DNA of 64,000 bases from Bradyrhizobium commune. Its GTDB lineage: Bacteria; Pseudomonadota; Alphaproteobacteria; Rhizobiales; Xanthobacteraceae. The position numbers were made by a program, and so were the translations under genes. The notes beneath the pieces were generated by a model. It did not search any database. It had not been told where the DNA came from and was given only the letters and a program-made list of their open reading frames with translations. Shown here piece after piece: positions 28,849 to 38,136 of this stretch (positions are counted from its first letter, which is position 1; every line of letters starts with the position of its first letter). The DNA lies in NCBI RefSeq assembly GCF_015624505.1, contig NZ_CP061379.1:6510001-6574000 (forward strand), in the 5' to 3' direction.

Positions 28849-29703
28849 ATGGATACGCCCATTTCGGGGTCGGTTTACGTCGCCCCGTCGCTATCGACGG
28901 CGCTCGACGCGCTCCACGAAGGCGGCTCCGCAGCTGCGCCCTTCGCTGGCGGCACCTGGATCATGCGCGCGCCAATCCGGCACGAGCAGCTCAAGTCCCG
29001 TTACGTCGCAATCGGGAAAATTCCAGAGCTCCACACGATCAAGGTCGATGCCGATGCGGTCGAGATCGGCGCCGCGGTCACACACGCCGCGCTGGCCACA
29101 GCGCTGGCGGAACTTGGGGAATTTGACGTGCTCACTGCGGCTGCCGGCCACTCCGCTAATCCGGCCATCCGCACGATGGCGACCATCGGCGGCAACCTGG
29201 CAACGACCGCATTCGCAGCGGCCGATTGCGTGCCCGCGCTGCTCTGCCTCGATGCCGAAGTCGAGATCGCGAGCCGTGACGATCGGGAGCGGACCAGCCT
29301 GGAGCAGTTCCTGACGATGAGATCGACGCTTGCGCCCGGGCGGCTGCTCCACCGGATCATCGTGCCTCGGCGCGACCGCAAGACGGTTCACGCTCGCCTG
29401 CCGCTACGGCGAGCCGGAGATTATCCGACCGCCATTGTCAGTCTCGCCATGATCCTCGACGACGCCGGGCTCGTTGAGACGGCGCGCATCGCCGTAGGTT
29501 CAGTCGAGCCGGTTGCGCGCCGATGGGGGCGTCTCGAGACTGCGCTCATCGGGCATCCGCTAAATGCGGCAAAGGCCGCGGAAGCTGCGGCCGAGCTGGC
29601 GGATGAATTTGCGGGTCGCGACGCCGCAGACGTGCCCGGCTGGTACCGCGTGCGCGTACTGCCAGGCCTCGTCCGCCGCGCCGTCGCCGCGCTTGGCTCT
29701 TGA
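28849..29703 (+). CDS. molybdenum hydroxylase FAD-binding subunit (CoxM/xanthine dehydrogenase type)
   Basis: The 284-residue medium subunit has the two FAD-binding motifs AGGTWIMRA (canonical AGGTDLM) and ATIGGNLATTAFAADC. ATG 28849 gives the best N-terminus; an ATG at 28813 overlaps hyuB. It passes electrons from the 2Fe-2S subunit to the acceptor. The gene order M-S-L matches the CoxMSL arrangement of molybdenum hydroxylases. Confidence 0.9.
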   Translation: MDTPISGSVYVAPSLSTALDALHEGGSAAAPFAGGTWIMRAPIRHEQLKSRYVAIGKIPELHTIKVDADAVEIGAAVTHAALATALAELGEFDVLTAAAGHSANPAIRTMATIGGNLATTAFAAADCVPALLCLDAEVEIASRDDRERTSLEQFLTMRSTLAPGRLLHRIIVPRRDRKTVHARLPLRRAGDYPTAIVSLAMILDDAGLVETARIAVGSVEPVARRWGRLETALIGHPLNAAKAAEAAAELADEFAGRDAADVPGWYRVRVLPGLVRRAVAALGS

Positions 29704-29713
29704 ACCGTCGGGG

Positions 29714-30178
29714 ATGAACATGGGCCTCAGCATGACCATCAACGGCGATCACCTCACCTCCACGGCCGATCCCGTCACCCCGCTCGTCGACGTCCTGCGC
29801 GAGGACTTTCATCTGACCGGCGCCAAGCCCGTGTGTCGCGAAGGGTTCTGCGGCGCCTGCATGGTGTTGATCGACGGCAATCCGACCCCGTCGTGCCTGA
29901 TACCGGCAGCGCTCGCCCAAGGCTGCGATATCCGCACCGTCGAGGGGCTGGCCGCAAATGGCAGGTTGAACCCGATCCAGGCCGCACTCGAGGCCTGCGA
30001 TGCTGTCCAATGCGGCATGTGCTTTCCCGGCATGGTCGTCAGCCTGACCCATCTCCTGACGACCCGCCCCGAGGCGACCCGCGACGACATTCGTGCCGCG
30101 CTGACGGGCAACATCTGCCGTTGCACCGGATATGAGCGCATCATTGAGGCTGCGCTGCTTGCGCTTGCTACGCCATGA
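29714..30178 (+). CDS. molybdenum hydroxylase 2Fe-2S subunit (CoxS type)
   Basis: The 154-residue small subunit has the N-terminal plant-ferredoxin-type cluster site CREGFCGACMVLIDG...SC and the C-terminal four-helix cluster site QCGMCFPGM with ICRCTGY. All eight expected cysteines appear present. I chose ATG 29714 (GGGG lies just before it); ATG 29720 and 29732 follow. The stop overlaps the start of the large-subunit gene. Confidence 0.93.
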   Translation: MNMGLSMTINGDHLTSTADPVTPLVDVLREDFHLTGAKPVCREGFCGACMVLIDGNPTPSCLIPAALAQGCDIRTVEGLAANGRLNPIQAALEACDAVQCGMCFPGMVVSLTHLLTTRPEATRDDIRAALTGNICRCTGYERIIEAALLALATP

Positions 30179-32556
30179 CGGGAGACGCAAGAATGTCCGA
30201 CGCTTCCGCAACCATGAACTTCCGGCGGCGCGACGCCGCTGACAAGTTGCGCGGCCGCACACGCTACACCATCGATCGCTACCTGCCCGGCATGCTGCAC
30301 GCGGCGGTATTGCGCGCCAGCGTACCGTCGGGCCGGATCACCCGTCTCGACACCTCCAGGGCTGCTCGCATGCCCGGCGTGCGCGCCATCGTGACCGCGG
30401 CGGATGCACCCGGCATGATCGGGATCGGCATCGCCGACCATCCACTCTTTGCCCGCGACGTGATCCGCTATGACGGCGAACCGATCGCCGCGATCGCGGC
30501 AGACACGCTGATGCAGGCGCGGGCCGCGCTTGCGGCCATCGACGTCGAGATTGAACCGCTGCCTGTGGTGCTCACCATGGCGGATGCGCTTGCTGTTGAC
30601 GCTCCGCTCGTCCATCCCGCCTGGCGCAACTACGAGGTTCTGCTCGCAGGCGGTGCCCGCGGAGGCAACGTCGCCTGGGAAGCGACCGTCGTTCGCGGCG
30701 ACGTCGACGTCGCTTTTGCCCGGCCCGATGTCGAGATCATCGAAAGCTGCTTCCGCGTCGGCCGCCAGAACCATGTCGCCTTCGAGCCGCGCGCGGTGGT
30801 CGCAAGCTACGAAGATGGACGCTTCCATATCGAGACGTCCACCCAGGTGCCCTGGACCATCCGCAACGCGACCGCGCGCCTGCTGGGCGTACCGGCCTCC
30901 CAGGTCCGCGTCACCGTGCCGCCAGTCGGGGGCGGCTTCGGCCTCAAATTCGATCTTGCGATCGAGCCCTTTGCTGCCTTGCTCGCACGGGCGAGCGGAC
31001 GGCCCGTCCGGCTCGTCAATTCGCGCGAAGAGGAAATGCTCACCTGCCTGTTTCGCGAAAACGCCGACATCCGTATTCGCTCGGCGGTGACGCGACGAGG
31101 CGAGATCGTCGGACGCGAAGCCGTGGTCTTGATGGACTGCGGCGCCTACGGCGGCGAGCAGATTTTCCTGACCACCATGACCGCTCACACGCTCGGCGGA
31201 AACTACCGGCTCGGCGCGGTACGGCTGGTGTCGCGCGCGATCTACACCAACACCGCCCCGAACGGCGCGTTCCGTGCCTGCAACGGCGTCTACAACACCT
31301 TCGCGCTCGAGCGGCATACCGACGAAATCGCGGCCCGGATCGGCATGGATCCGCTCGTCTTCCGTCGCCGCAACGTGCTGGGCGACAGCGATTTCGGTGC
31401 CACCGGCCAGGTGTTCGAAGGCGACGTGCTTGGCCCGATGCTTGACCGGATGGATACGATGCGCGATGCCGCCGCAATACCGCCCAAGCGAACCGACGGC
31501 CGGCTCTACGGACGCGCGACCGCCGTTGGAACATGGTTCGTCTTTGTCGGTCCCTCGGCCGCGACCGTGAACATGAATGCCGATGGCACAGCCACGCTGG
31601 TGACGTCGGGGGTCGAGATCGGGTCAGGCTCCATGATGCAGGCATTGCCCCAGATCGTGGCAGGTACGCTTGGCCTTGCACCCGACGACGTCATCGTGCG
31701 CGCGGCGGACACGGATGCCGCCGGCTATGATGTCGGTGTCGGAGGCGGCCGTACGACCGTCTCGCTTGGTGCGGCCAGTCTATCGGCGGCCCAAGAGGTG
31801 CGCACGAAGCTGCTGAAGGTCGCCTCCGAGATGATCGAAGCCGCGCCCGGGGACCTCGTCATGCGAGCCGGCCGCATCGAGATCGCCGGAGCGCCCGGCT
31901 CCGGCCGCACGATCTCCGAGGTTGCGACCCGCGCCCAGGCCCAGTTCGGGCCGGTGTCCGGCACCGGCGCTTTCACGGGATCAGGCGTGCCGGCGATGCC
32001 CGGCTGCGTTGCCGGTCATTTCATCGACGCGATCGACATCCCCGTCTTCGCCGTCCATGACTGCGAGGTCGCCGTCGACACGGAGACAGGACACGTCGAG
32101 GTGTTGAGCTATCGCGTCGTCCAGGACGTTGGTCGCGCATTGAACCCGCGAGCGATCCATGGCCAGATCCAGGGCGGCGTGGTTCAGGGATTGGGTTACG
32201 CCCTGCACGAGGAAGTCACGATCGGCAGCAATGGCCGAGTCCGTCAGAATGGGTTTGAGACCTATCGCGTGCCCTTGGCGCTCGACATCTTACCTGTCGA
32301 GATCAATCTCTATGAGGGCGCACCGTCAATCGGACCGCTCGGCACCAAGGGAGCAGGCGAGGTCCCGATCCTCAATGTCGGCGCGGCCATTGCGTGTGCG
32401 GTTGCCAACGCGACAGGAAAGCGCGTCCAGGAGCTGCCGTTGACACCGCCGCGGGTACTCGCGCTTCTCCTTGACCGAGAGCCGGCGCTCTCCCTCCCCC
32501 ACATTGCCGACTCTTGGATAGATAATCTGGTGCGCCCTCACGGTACCGCTGAATAG
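30175..32556 (+). CDS. molybdenum hydroxylase catalytic subunit (xanthine dehydrogenase family, CoxL type)
   Basis: The 793-residue protein binds the molybdopterin cytosine dinucleotide cofactor. Visible motifs are VGGGFGLKFD (about residue 250), NGAFRACNG (about 365), QALPQI with GVGGGRTT (about 490-525) and, near the end, GTKGAGEVPILNVGAA, whose Glu is the catalytic base. The CO-dehydrogenase active-site loop AYRCSFR is absent, so it is a hydroxylase of an organic, probably N-heteroaromatic, substrate. It could introduce the oxo group that makes a ring a substrate for the HyuAB or Pxp-like systems; that is inference. Confidence 0.92.
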   Translation: MTGDARMSDASATMNFRRRDAADKLRGRTRYTIDRYLPGMLHAAVLRASVPSGRITRLDTSRAARMPGVRAIVTAADAPGMIGIGIADHPLFARDVIRYDGEPIAAIAADTLMQARAALAAIDVEIEPLPVVLTMADALAVDAPLVHPAWRNYEVLLAGGARGGNVAWEATVVRGDVDVAFARPDVEIIESCFRVGRQNHVAFEPRAVVASYEDGRFHIETSTQVPWTIRNATARLLGVPASQVRVTVPPVGGGFGLKFDLAIEPFAALLARASGRPVRLVNSREEEMLTCLFRENADIRIRSAVTRRGEIVGREAVVLMDCGAYGGEQIFLTTMTAHTLGGNYRLGAVRLVSRAIYTNTAPNGAFRACNGVYNTFALERHTDEIAARIGMDPLVFRRRNVLGDSDFGATGQVFEGDVLGPMLDRMDTMRDAAAIPPKRTDGRLYGRATAVGTWFVFVGPSAATVNMNADGTATLVTSGVEIGSGSMMQALPQIVAGTLGLAPDDVIVRAADTDAAGYDVGVGGGRTTVSLGAASLSAAQEVRTKLLKVASEMIEAAPGDLVMRAGRIEIAGAPGSGRTISEVATRAQAQFGPVSGTGAFTGSGVPAMPGCVAGHFIDAIDIPVFAVHDCEVAVDTETGHVEVLSYRVVQDVGRALNPRAIHGQIQGGVVQGLGYALHEEVTIGSNGRVRQNGFETYRVPLALDILPVEINLYEGAPSIGPLGTKGAGEVPILNVGAAIACAVANATGKRVQELPLTPPRVLALLLDREPALSLPHIADSWIDNLVRPHGTAE

Positions 32557-33060
32557 AAATAGACAACAAAGCGACAAGATCCGAGTCTTTGCCAAGCACT
32601 GGCACTGTGAGCGAGCAAGCGCGACGAGGGCCCCGTTTGTCGGCTGCAGATTTTTGACAGGAAACGATCGCCAGTCGCGACGTTGCATGACCAGCGCGCG
32701 CACTGGATCGCAGCAAATCGTAGCTTGGCGTACAAAATCGTACGATTAGTAGCGGGAGAGCGCTACCGCCTTTGCCCACACCAACCAAATCTGCGATATT
32801 TTCTCCAGTGGCCCGCCTAAAGTCTCCCGGCTCGACCGGCGATAGGTTCAAATCAGGGACACGCAACACCCGATCCCGGCGAAATGAAACATCTGTTCCT
32901 GGGATCGAGGTTTCGCAAGAATCGTTGGCTGCCGGGGCTCGCAACAGCCGATTCCTGCGATTGGTCGAGAAGTGCATTCCGAGGTTGGCCGCGTAGTTGC
33001 AGCGGTCCTGCTTATTGAGGTTTTGGCCACCGCCTAAAATTTGTAAATAGTTGCCCGATA
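32557..33060. other. about 500-base intergenic region, no gene recognised
   Basis: Both strands were read. The open frames are short, lack family features and overlap the end of the hydroxylase gene. Base composition drops from GC-rich to mixed after 32700. No clear terminator hairpin with a U-run was found after the hydroxylase operon. Confidence 0.4.
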
Positions 33061-33117
33061 TCCACGCAATACCGTAGCTAACCACGCAAAGCGTGGTATA
33101 AGAACGCATTGCGTGGA
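33061..33117. promoter_or_regulatory. nested concentric palindromes, probable operator of the HTH gene
   Basis: Inner arms ACCACGC (33081-33087) and GCGTGGT (33091-33097) and outer arms TCCACGCAAT (33061-33070) and ATTGCGTGGA (33108-33117) are all perfect and share the same centre at base 33089. CCACGCAA thus occurs twice on each strand. The site ends 7 bases before the start codon of the HTH protein, where it would block its own promoter or start. This is the expected layout of an autoregulator binding as two dimers. Confidence 0.75.
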
Positions 33118-33124
33118 GACGGTT

Positions 33125-33886
33125 ATGGCAGAAATCACAGAGATGACTCCCGAGGAAGTGCGGACGTTCCGAGAGGAATTCGATCTGACCAAAGCCGAAC
33201 TGTCGGAGAGGCTGGGGAGTGCGCTTCGCACGGTGGAGGACTGGGAAGCCGGGCGTCGCCAGTCCCCCTCAATGTTGCGCGTGGCCCTAGCAGCGATCGC
33301 CCGCGAGCTCTCCCCGTGGTGCGCCACTCCCAAGCTTTGCCCATCTTCGACGATCGATGACGTTGGCCAGGTAGTGCGGAAAATGTTTGCTCGGCTGGGC
33401 GATGACCATGTTGTCGACTTAAGCGATCTCTTCGAACGCTGCCTCAGTTCGGACGCGACGCCCGCCGAAAGGCTGTTGTTGGCGCACTGCATGGAAATAT
33501 CGGACGGTTATAACAGGGTCGACCCGCTCGAAGAGTGGTCGTCGCGACCAATGAAGGGGTGGCACACGTCAATGGCCTTTCGACCCGAAATTGACGGTGT
33601 CCGGCCTTCTCTTGGGTTTGAGACGCGACACGACAATGTGGCGAAGCGGATGGCGGTATTTATCGACACCCACCGCCCCGGCGAGCGCCTTCCGGAGAAA
33701 CTCCGTACCGAAACAGCACTTGTTGCACGAGGCGTCCGTGTCATCTCGCTCAGCGCAAACGACGTCCTCGTTGACGGCGAGAGCAGCAAGGAGACGATCG
33801 AGACTGTTCTAAGTGAAATGGCGGAGGAAGTCCTGTGCGAGGCTGGCCAGATCAGTCACGCGTGGAAAAGGCCGGATCGTCGATGA
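33125..33886 (+). CDS. XRE-type HTH protein with possible restriction-nuclease-like C-terminus
   Basis: The 253-residue protein starts at ATG 33125; a GTG at 33113 would fall inside the palindrome. Residues 8-60 form a Cro/C1-type HTH (FREEFDLTKAELSERLGSALRTVEDWEAGRR). The middle is helical. The C-terminal part (MAVFIDTHRP..., RGVRVISLSANDVLVD) resembles the beta-alpha-beta of small PD-(D/E)XK-like nucleases such as the DUF559/Vsr-like group, but the full catalytic set is not evident. It stands alone behind a nested palindrome. It could be a plain repressor or a defence/addiction component; the function is unknown. Confidence 0.65.
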   Translation: MAEITEMTPEEVRTFREEFDLTKAELSERLGSALRTVEDWEAGRRQSPSMLRVALAAIARELSPWCATPKLCPSSTIDDVGQVVRKMFARLGDDHVVDLSDLFERCLSSDATPAERLLLAHCMEISDGYNRVDPLEEWSSRPMKGWHTSMAFRPEIDGVRPSLGFETRHDNVAKRMAVFIDTHRPGERLPEKLRTETALVARGVRVISLSANDVLVDGESSKETIETVLSEMAEEVLCEAGQISHAWKRPDRR

Positions 33887-34361
33887 AGCGGTCGGATATC
33901 GCGTGACCTTAACACTGGTGGAGGAAGGATAGAGGCGGGGATGCCGACGTTAACTGAGATAACGTAAAGCCGGAGCTGCGCGGTTTCTCGTCCTAGATCG
34001 ATGGCCTTGAAGTTGCATCAATGGGAGGTGTCCATCCTCAAAAATCAATTGGCGCACGCAGGAGGCGGCGCTTGAGCAGTAGCTTCGATAGCCAAAGCGA
34101 CAGATCGATTGTCCATCGGATGCGTGATCGCACGTTCGTCGACGCCTTCAGTGACGCTCTCGACAGAGCCTGAGATTTTTGTGGAGTGCGTCAATGCTCA
34201 GTTGCAGCGATTCGCAACGTTTCCTTCGTCTCTGCAACATTCCTTTCGAAGGCCCACCGAGTCAGTTTCAGGCTGCGCGAACCGTCGTTAGAAACTTCTG
34301 GACTTCGGTCTTCAGCCGCGCGCTGTCGTTGGACAGCATCTGTGCGAAGGCGAGCAGTTGA
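33887..34361. other. 475-base stretch without a recognised gene
   Basis: Open frames here have no family features. The right end (from about 34280) may hold the decayed upstream part of the IclR-type gene whose C-terminal part follows, because RALSLDSICAKAS in one frame runs into the remnant in another. Stops and frame changes prevent a firm reading. Confidence 0.35.
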
Positions 34362-34784
34362 GTTGAAGGCGAGCCGGTCTCGGCTGCGCCGTGTTTCACG
34401 TCGGTTATCCGCGACGGCAACCAGCGCATCTGCCTCTATCGGGTCAATTCGCCCCGCGCCGTCAGGCATCATCTTGACGAAGGACAGCGCTTGCCGCTCG
34501 ATCGCGGCGCGGCGGGGCATGTGCTCGCCGCCTATGGCGACCAGAGCGGATCGAACCGCAAGATGGTGCTGGCGCAGGGATATTATGTCTCGCTCGGCGA
34601 GCGCGATCCGGAGGTTGCGGCCGCGGCCGTCCCTCTGATCGACGGCCAGGGCAAATTGCGCGGCGCATTGTCGGTGTCGGCCATTCGCATGCGCTTTGAT
34701 ACGCAGGCGCAGAAGATGGCGTTGAAGGCGCTCAAGTCAGAAGCGCGGGCGTTGGCCGGATTACTGCCGGCAAGCGAAGCGTGA
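34362..34784 (+). pseudogene. IclR-family regulator, C-terminal effector-domain remnant
   Basis: A frame open from 34362 to a stop at 34784 gives about 140 residues that read as the second half of an IclR effector-binding domain: TSVIRDGNQRICLYRVNSP, HHLDEGQRLPLDRGAAGHV, LAAYGD and VAAAAVPLIDGQGKLRGALS are characteristic. There is no DNA-binding HTH upstream in frame; a TGA at 34359-34361 closes it. The fragment is about half of a normal IclR protein (about 250 residues). It is a 5'-truncated, probably non-functional gene left by rearrangement. Confidence 0.75.
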
Positions 34785-34835
34785 TCGGGAGGCACGCGAT
34801 CGCAGACCGCGCGATGGCGATATCGCAACGTCCGC

Positions 34836-34925
34836 GTAAAGGCCGGCGCAAAGCAGGAAGAGGTTGCCCGCCGCTTCAACGTCAGCAGCTCGACGATTTC
34901 GCGGCTGAAGCCTTCTAGGCGCTAG
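34836..34925 (+). pseudogene. recombinase-type HTH scrap
   Basis: A 29-codon frame reads VKAGAKQEEVARRFNVSSST then ISRLKPSRR and stops. It resembles the C-terminal HTH of resolvases and transposase-associated proteins ('eVAr.fgvs.sTisR'). It has no visible start and overlaps the extended end of the minus-strand gene next to it. Low-confidence remnant of a mobile element. Confidence 0.3.
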
Positions 34926-35534
34926 GCGCAGATTCCTGAGACTTTGAGCCGCTCGAATAGGCCTTGGCCCATTTTGTCAGCTTTTCGGAAAGCCAGACTT
35001 GGCCATCTACGGCAGCCTGCACCATCTCGAAGAACTCGGACCGCCCACCACGCTAAACATGAGACCGTGCTTCGGAAGCGTTTGGCCCGCTTTCTTAACG
35101 TCCTTGGTATTTTTGTTGGCAAAGACATATACGTCTTCATTCGGGTACCGCTTCGCTGCGGCATGACCCGCGAGATTCCGAAAAGTACGGAATTTCGAAA
35201 TGGCAGCCAGCCAGGTCAGCGTTTCTTCGACCGGCTCAGTGTTCGGGTCGAGCGTTCGCACAACATCGGACAGCGCGTCGGTCAACGCTACGTCGGTGAT
35301 CTTGGGATATTCCTTCTTCCACTTTTCAGGCAGCTTGCCCGCTAAGTAAAACACCTCTAAGGCCCGGCGCAGATTAAGGTCGATGAAACAAAAGCATTGG
35401 ATCAATCGGCCAAAGCAGCGGAAGTCAGTCCCCTCAAGCTCCGGCAATGCCGCGATCTCTTCGCCTGACATCTTGCTCAGGGCTTCGGAGATCGCGTCAA
35501 CCTTGTCGGAACTAATTTCGTCAGGTAGAGTCAT
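34915..35534 (-). CDS. hypothetical protein with HEPN-like RxxxxH motif, apparently frameshifted
   Basis: The uninterrupted frame (35007-35534) gives 175 residues ending in a short non-native tail (GPSSSRWCRLP). A one-base shift near 35039-35042 restores a plausible, charged and helical continuation (GRSEFFEMVQAAVDGQVWLS, then EKLTKWAKAYSSG) to a stop at 34915. One G missing from a GGGG run would explain it. The protein is helical and has RNLAGHAA, an R-x4-H motif like that of HEPN ribonuclease domains, about residue 125. No family is firmly recognised. It may be an inactivated or translationally recoded gene, or contain a sequencing error. Confidence 0.55.
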
Positions 35535-35741
35535 ATATTTCGCGGTTTCGGTTGTCGGCTTGGATGACTAGTCCAAAACGTCAGCAGCCATAGGCCCTTT
35601 TTCGAATGCCTTGCCTTCATTCTCTAGCGTCTTGGGCCGATTGTCTGCGTTAGCAATAAACGCCGCCAGGCTGTCAAGGTGCAATAACGGGCATCGCCGT
35701 TTTTCTAGGGGGATACCGTTCCCTCATTTACTGGAGAGATC

Positions 35742-37229
35742 TCACCAGTTTCGCTGTACACGCAGGAGCAGGCTCACCGTGCTCTGATCCTTCAGCTCAT
35801 AAGTAGCACCCGGCTTGGCGATACCCGTTTGAACCGGCAGCGTTACTGTGCTTCCGCCCGCATATTTCTGATCGAGTACGGTGTAAGTTAGATCGGCCGA
35901 AAAGGTCAGGTTCTTGACTGGCGTCCAGGTCGTGCGTGTACCGACGACTTCGTAATTGAAGTCGGGGTTACATCCAGGACCTCCGCTCGACAATGCGAGA
36001 CTGGAAACGAACGCTCCGCACATATAGCTCTTGGCGGTACTGCTATATCGCACAGCAGCCCATGCTCCGTAGATGCTGCTGGCCCAGTACGGATTCCAGT
36101 TGTGGGTATATCCACCATTAAAACCGTAGGTAGTTGTCAGTTGCTGGCCAGAACCGGCAGTGAACACCGAATCCGACAGACCTCCAATGCCGAGGCTTTG
36201 GTAGGCACCCGTCAGGCCGGTCCCACTGTACATCGCGTAGGTGGCCGGCACTAAGTTCTGGAAGTTGTAGCGGCTCGCACCGTTTGTATACACCCCAGTC
36301 AGATTGATGGTATCACCCGGGCCAGTCGGCAGGTTCTTGATCGACAATGCCAACTGTCCAGCCCAGCCCCATTTATCGCTCGGGTGACCGGTCAATTCGG
36401 TGGCACCATAATATGCGGCATGGTTGTCATGGGCTGCGACGGACGCCTGAAAAAGTCCCCAAGCCTGGTCAACGCGAAGGCTCGCGACAAGATCCGGCGC
36501 TCTCGAACCACCAATGTCGCTGGCGCCATATGTACCGGTCGCAAGGCCTGTGGCCGACGCGCCGCTCACGTTCCAAATATTGGACGTGTATTTGGCAACC
36601 TGATCCTGGGCCGAAAAAGAAGCCGTGATTCCCTGACCGAAGTCTGCAGTATATGCAATTTGGTTCACCGGGTCGCCGCCGCCGCTACCTGGCAGTTCGA
36701 CATTGTTAGCTGGATACTCGGCCCAAGGCGTAGCGAACTGCGTTTGTGCCTGACCGAAGGTGAAACCGGCAAATTGGATAAATGCGTAGTAGAGCGCGAA
36801 TGTACCGCCCCCGGCAGCATCACCTGAGTACGTCGTGGCGCCGCCAGTGAGACCCGCGCCAGCACCGCCGTAGCCACCCGTCGTCCACTGGAAGCGACCT
36901 TCGAAAAACGTCCGAAGTACACCGTACTCCGTCGCCGTGCGCGTATCGATGTCAAGAGCATCGCGAGAACGCATGGTGTAGTAATTGCTAAGGGAGTTGT
37001 TGGCCCCGCTCCCGCCGTTCACCCGGCCCGGCACCAGAGTTGTCTCGGCGCGCAGGTATCCACCCACTTGGATGCAGGTATCGCTCCCCGGAATGTAGTA
37101 GAAGCCCGCGCCATACAACGAGCAGACCTTCACGTACTCGATTGCCTTTGCTTTGACGGGAAGGTCAGCGGCCAAGGCCCCATCAAAAACCACGAGCCCC
37201 GCCGCAGAAGCTAACACAATCTGCTTGAT
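35742..37229 (-). CDS. outer-membrane porin (rhizobial/Bradyrhizobium type)
   Basis: This is a beta-barrel porin of about 495 residues. After a signal peptide ending GALA|ADLPVK comes VKVCSLYGAGFYYIPGSDTC then IQVGGYLRAETT, the hallmark N-terminus of alphaproteobacterial porins. The barrel strands alternate, and the chain ends LLLRVQRNW with a C-terminal aromatic residue. No ATG or GTG is correctly placed. Homologues start Met-(Ile/Lys)-Lys, but here ATC-AAG (I-K, at 37229) follows AGGAG by 4 bases. Initiation may be at this non-standard codon, at GTG 37217 or far upstream at 37427. The barrel itself is intact. Confidence 0.85.
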   Translation of the reverse strand: MKQIVLASAAGLVVFDGALAADLPVKAKAIEYVKVCSLYGAGFYYIPGSDTCIQVGGYLRAETTLVPGRVNGGSGANNSLSNYYTMRSRDALDIDTRTATEYGVLRTFFEGRFQWTTGGYGGAGAGLTGGATTYSGDAAGGGTFALYYAFIQFAGFTFGQAQTQFATPWAEYPANNVELPGSGGGDPVNQIAYTADFGQGITASFSAQDQVAKYTSNIWNVSGASATGLATGTYGASDIGGSRAPDLVASLRVDQAWGLFQASVAAHDNHAAYYGATELTGHPSDKWGWAGQLALSIKNLPTGPGDTINLTGVYTNGASRYNFQNLVPATYAMYSGTGLTGAYQSLGIGGLSDSVFTAGSGQQLTTTYGFNGGYTHNWNPYWASSIYGAWAAVRYSSTAKSYMCGAFVSSLALSSGGPGCNPDFNYEVVGTRTTWTPVKNLTFSADLTYTVLDQKYAGGSTVTLPVQTGIAKPGATYELKDQSTVSLLLRVQRNW

Positions 37230-38136
37230 GACACTCCTGAACCTTGCACGATCCCTGCGGCACGTTGGAATCGAGTCGGAGCGCAGCTGAACCCTGGCCA
37301 ATCTGGAGCCTGGCCCTGGAAGCCCCAGAGTGCCGCCGATTAATGCCGTTCGCGAGCCGGATGTTGGACGGCAGATTTTCTCGCCCGAAATTTGCCTGAT
37401 GAGTTCTTTCAACACTAAAGCCTCCATTCAATAAAACACAATCGTCGACGTTACGTATTCAGTCGACGTCCCCGGTCGAACGAGAGCACGATGCCAAGGC
37501 GTTCGGCGTGCGCTGGGGTGATATCCCGCGAGACCTATCGCTGGTTGGCAACGTGTCAGGTCAAATTCGACAGACGCGCTTGCCGTTCTGCGCCTGCGAA
37601 GATGAGCCTCGCGTCTGAAGGGCCGATGTCGGTTCGTTGAAGCGGCACTGACAGTTTCCGGATGAATTCGGAAAACGTACCTTCAGACGAAACAAACGTC
37701 GGCCCTGGCGTGTGCGTAACTCACTCGCCGAAGCGAATGCGCGCTTCCTTGTTTTGTGCGGCCATTCGGTGTGGCGTGAGGACTGCGATCCGAATACTGC
37801 GGCTAGCGCTGGCAAACAGAGTGAAAGTGGAGCGTCGACCATGATTAGCCGAGCTGTTTGCCGCAGGTGAGGAGGGAATAGGCCGCAACAGTTAGCGGGT
37901 GAAAATCGCGGTTCGCGTGGGCGGCAGTCGAGGACGTCAAATGCAGAATGTCGCGCACTCTGAGCCGTATGGTGATCCGAGCAAGGTAACGCGGGATACC
38001 AAAAGCCAGAAAAATGCAGCAAGGAGATCCCATCAGCAACGAAAGCAACTGAATCGTTTTCGTCTTACTCAGTCGCTGCTGATGGGTTTGCTCGAAACAC
38101 CACTTCGGATGTCGGCGCGAGAAGCTGATTAGCTTC
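37230..38136. other. about 900-base gap holding only a regulator remnant
   Basis: No intact gene is seen between the porin and the HIT gene. The porin promoter must lie near 37240-37480; arms CGTCGAC (37443-37449) and GTCGACG (37462-37468) form a weak dyad there. The tail of a PhnF-like regulator is at 37640-37850 (listed separately). The remainder (37850-38136) shows nothing recognisable. Confidence 0.4.
37640..37850 (-). pseudogene. C-terminal remnant of a PhnF-like GntR regulator
   Basis: Reading minus from about 37844, the frame ends IRIAVLTPHRMAAQNKEAR then IRFGE and a TGA at 37721-37723. It aligns with the intact PhnF end at 39336 (IPIVVSRARMAPQHMEIVIRFSE). DNA similarity continues about 50 bases past the stop (both have a GTCGGCCC block downstream), so it is a duplicated gene end rather than convergent coding. 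The rest of the gene is gone. Confidence 0.65.

Noticed and set aside
30175..32556. Carbon monoxide dehydrogenase large subunit
   Set aside because: The CO-dehydrogenase active-site loop (AYRCSFR) is not present, so the enzyme is assigned only to the broader xanthine dehydrogenase family.
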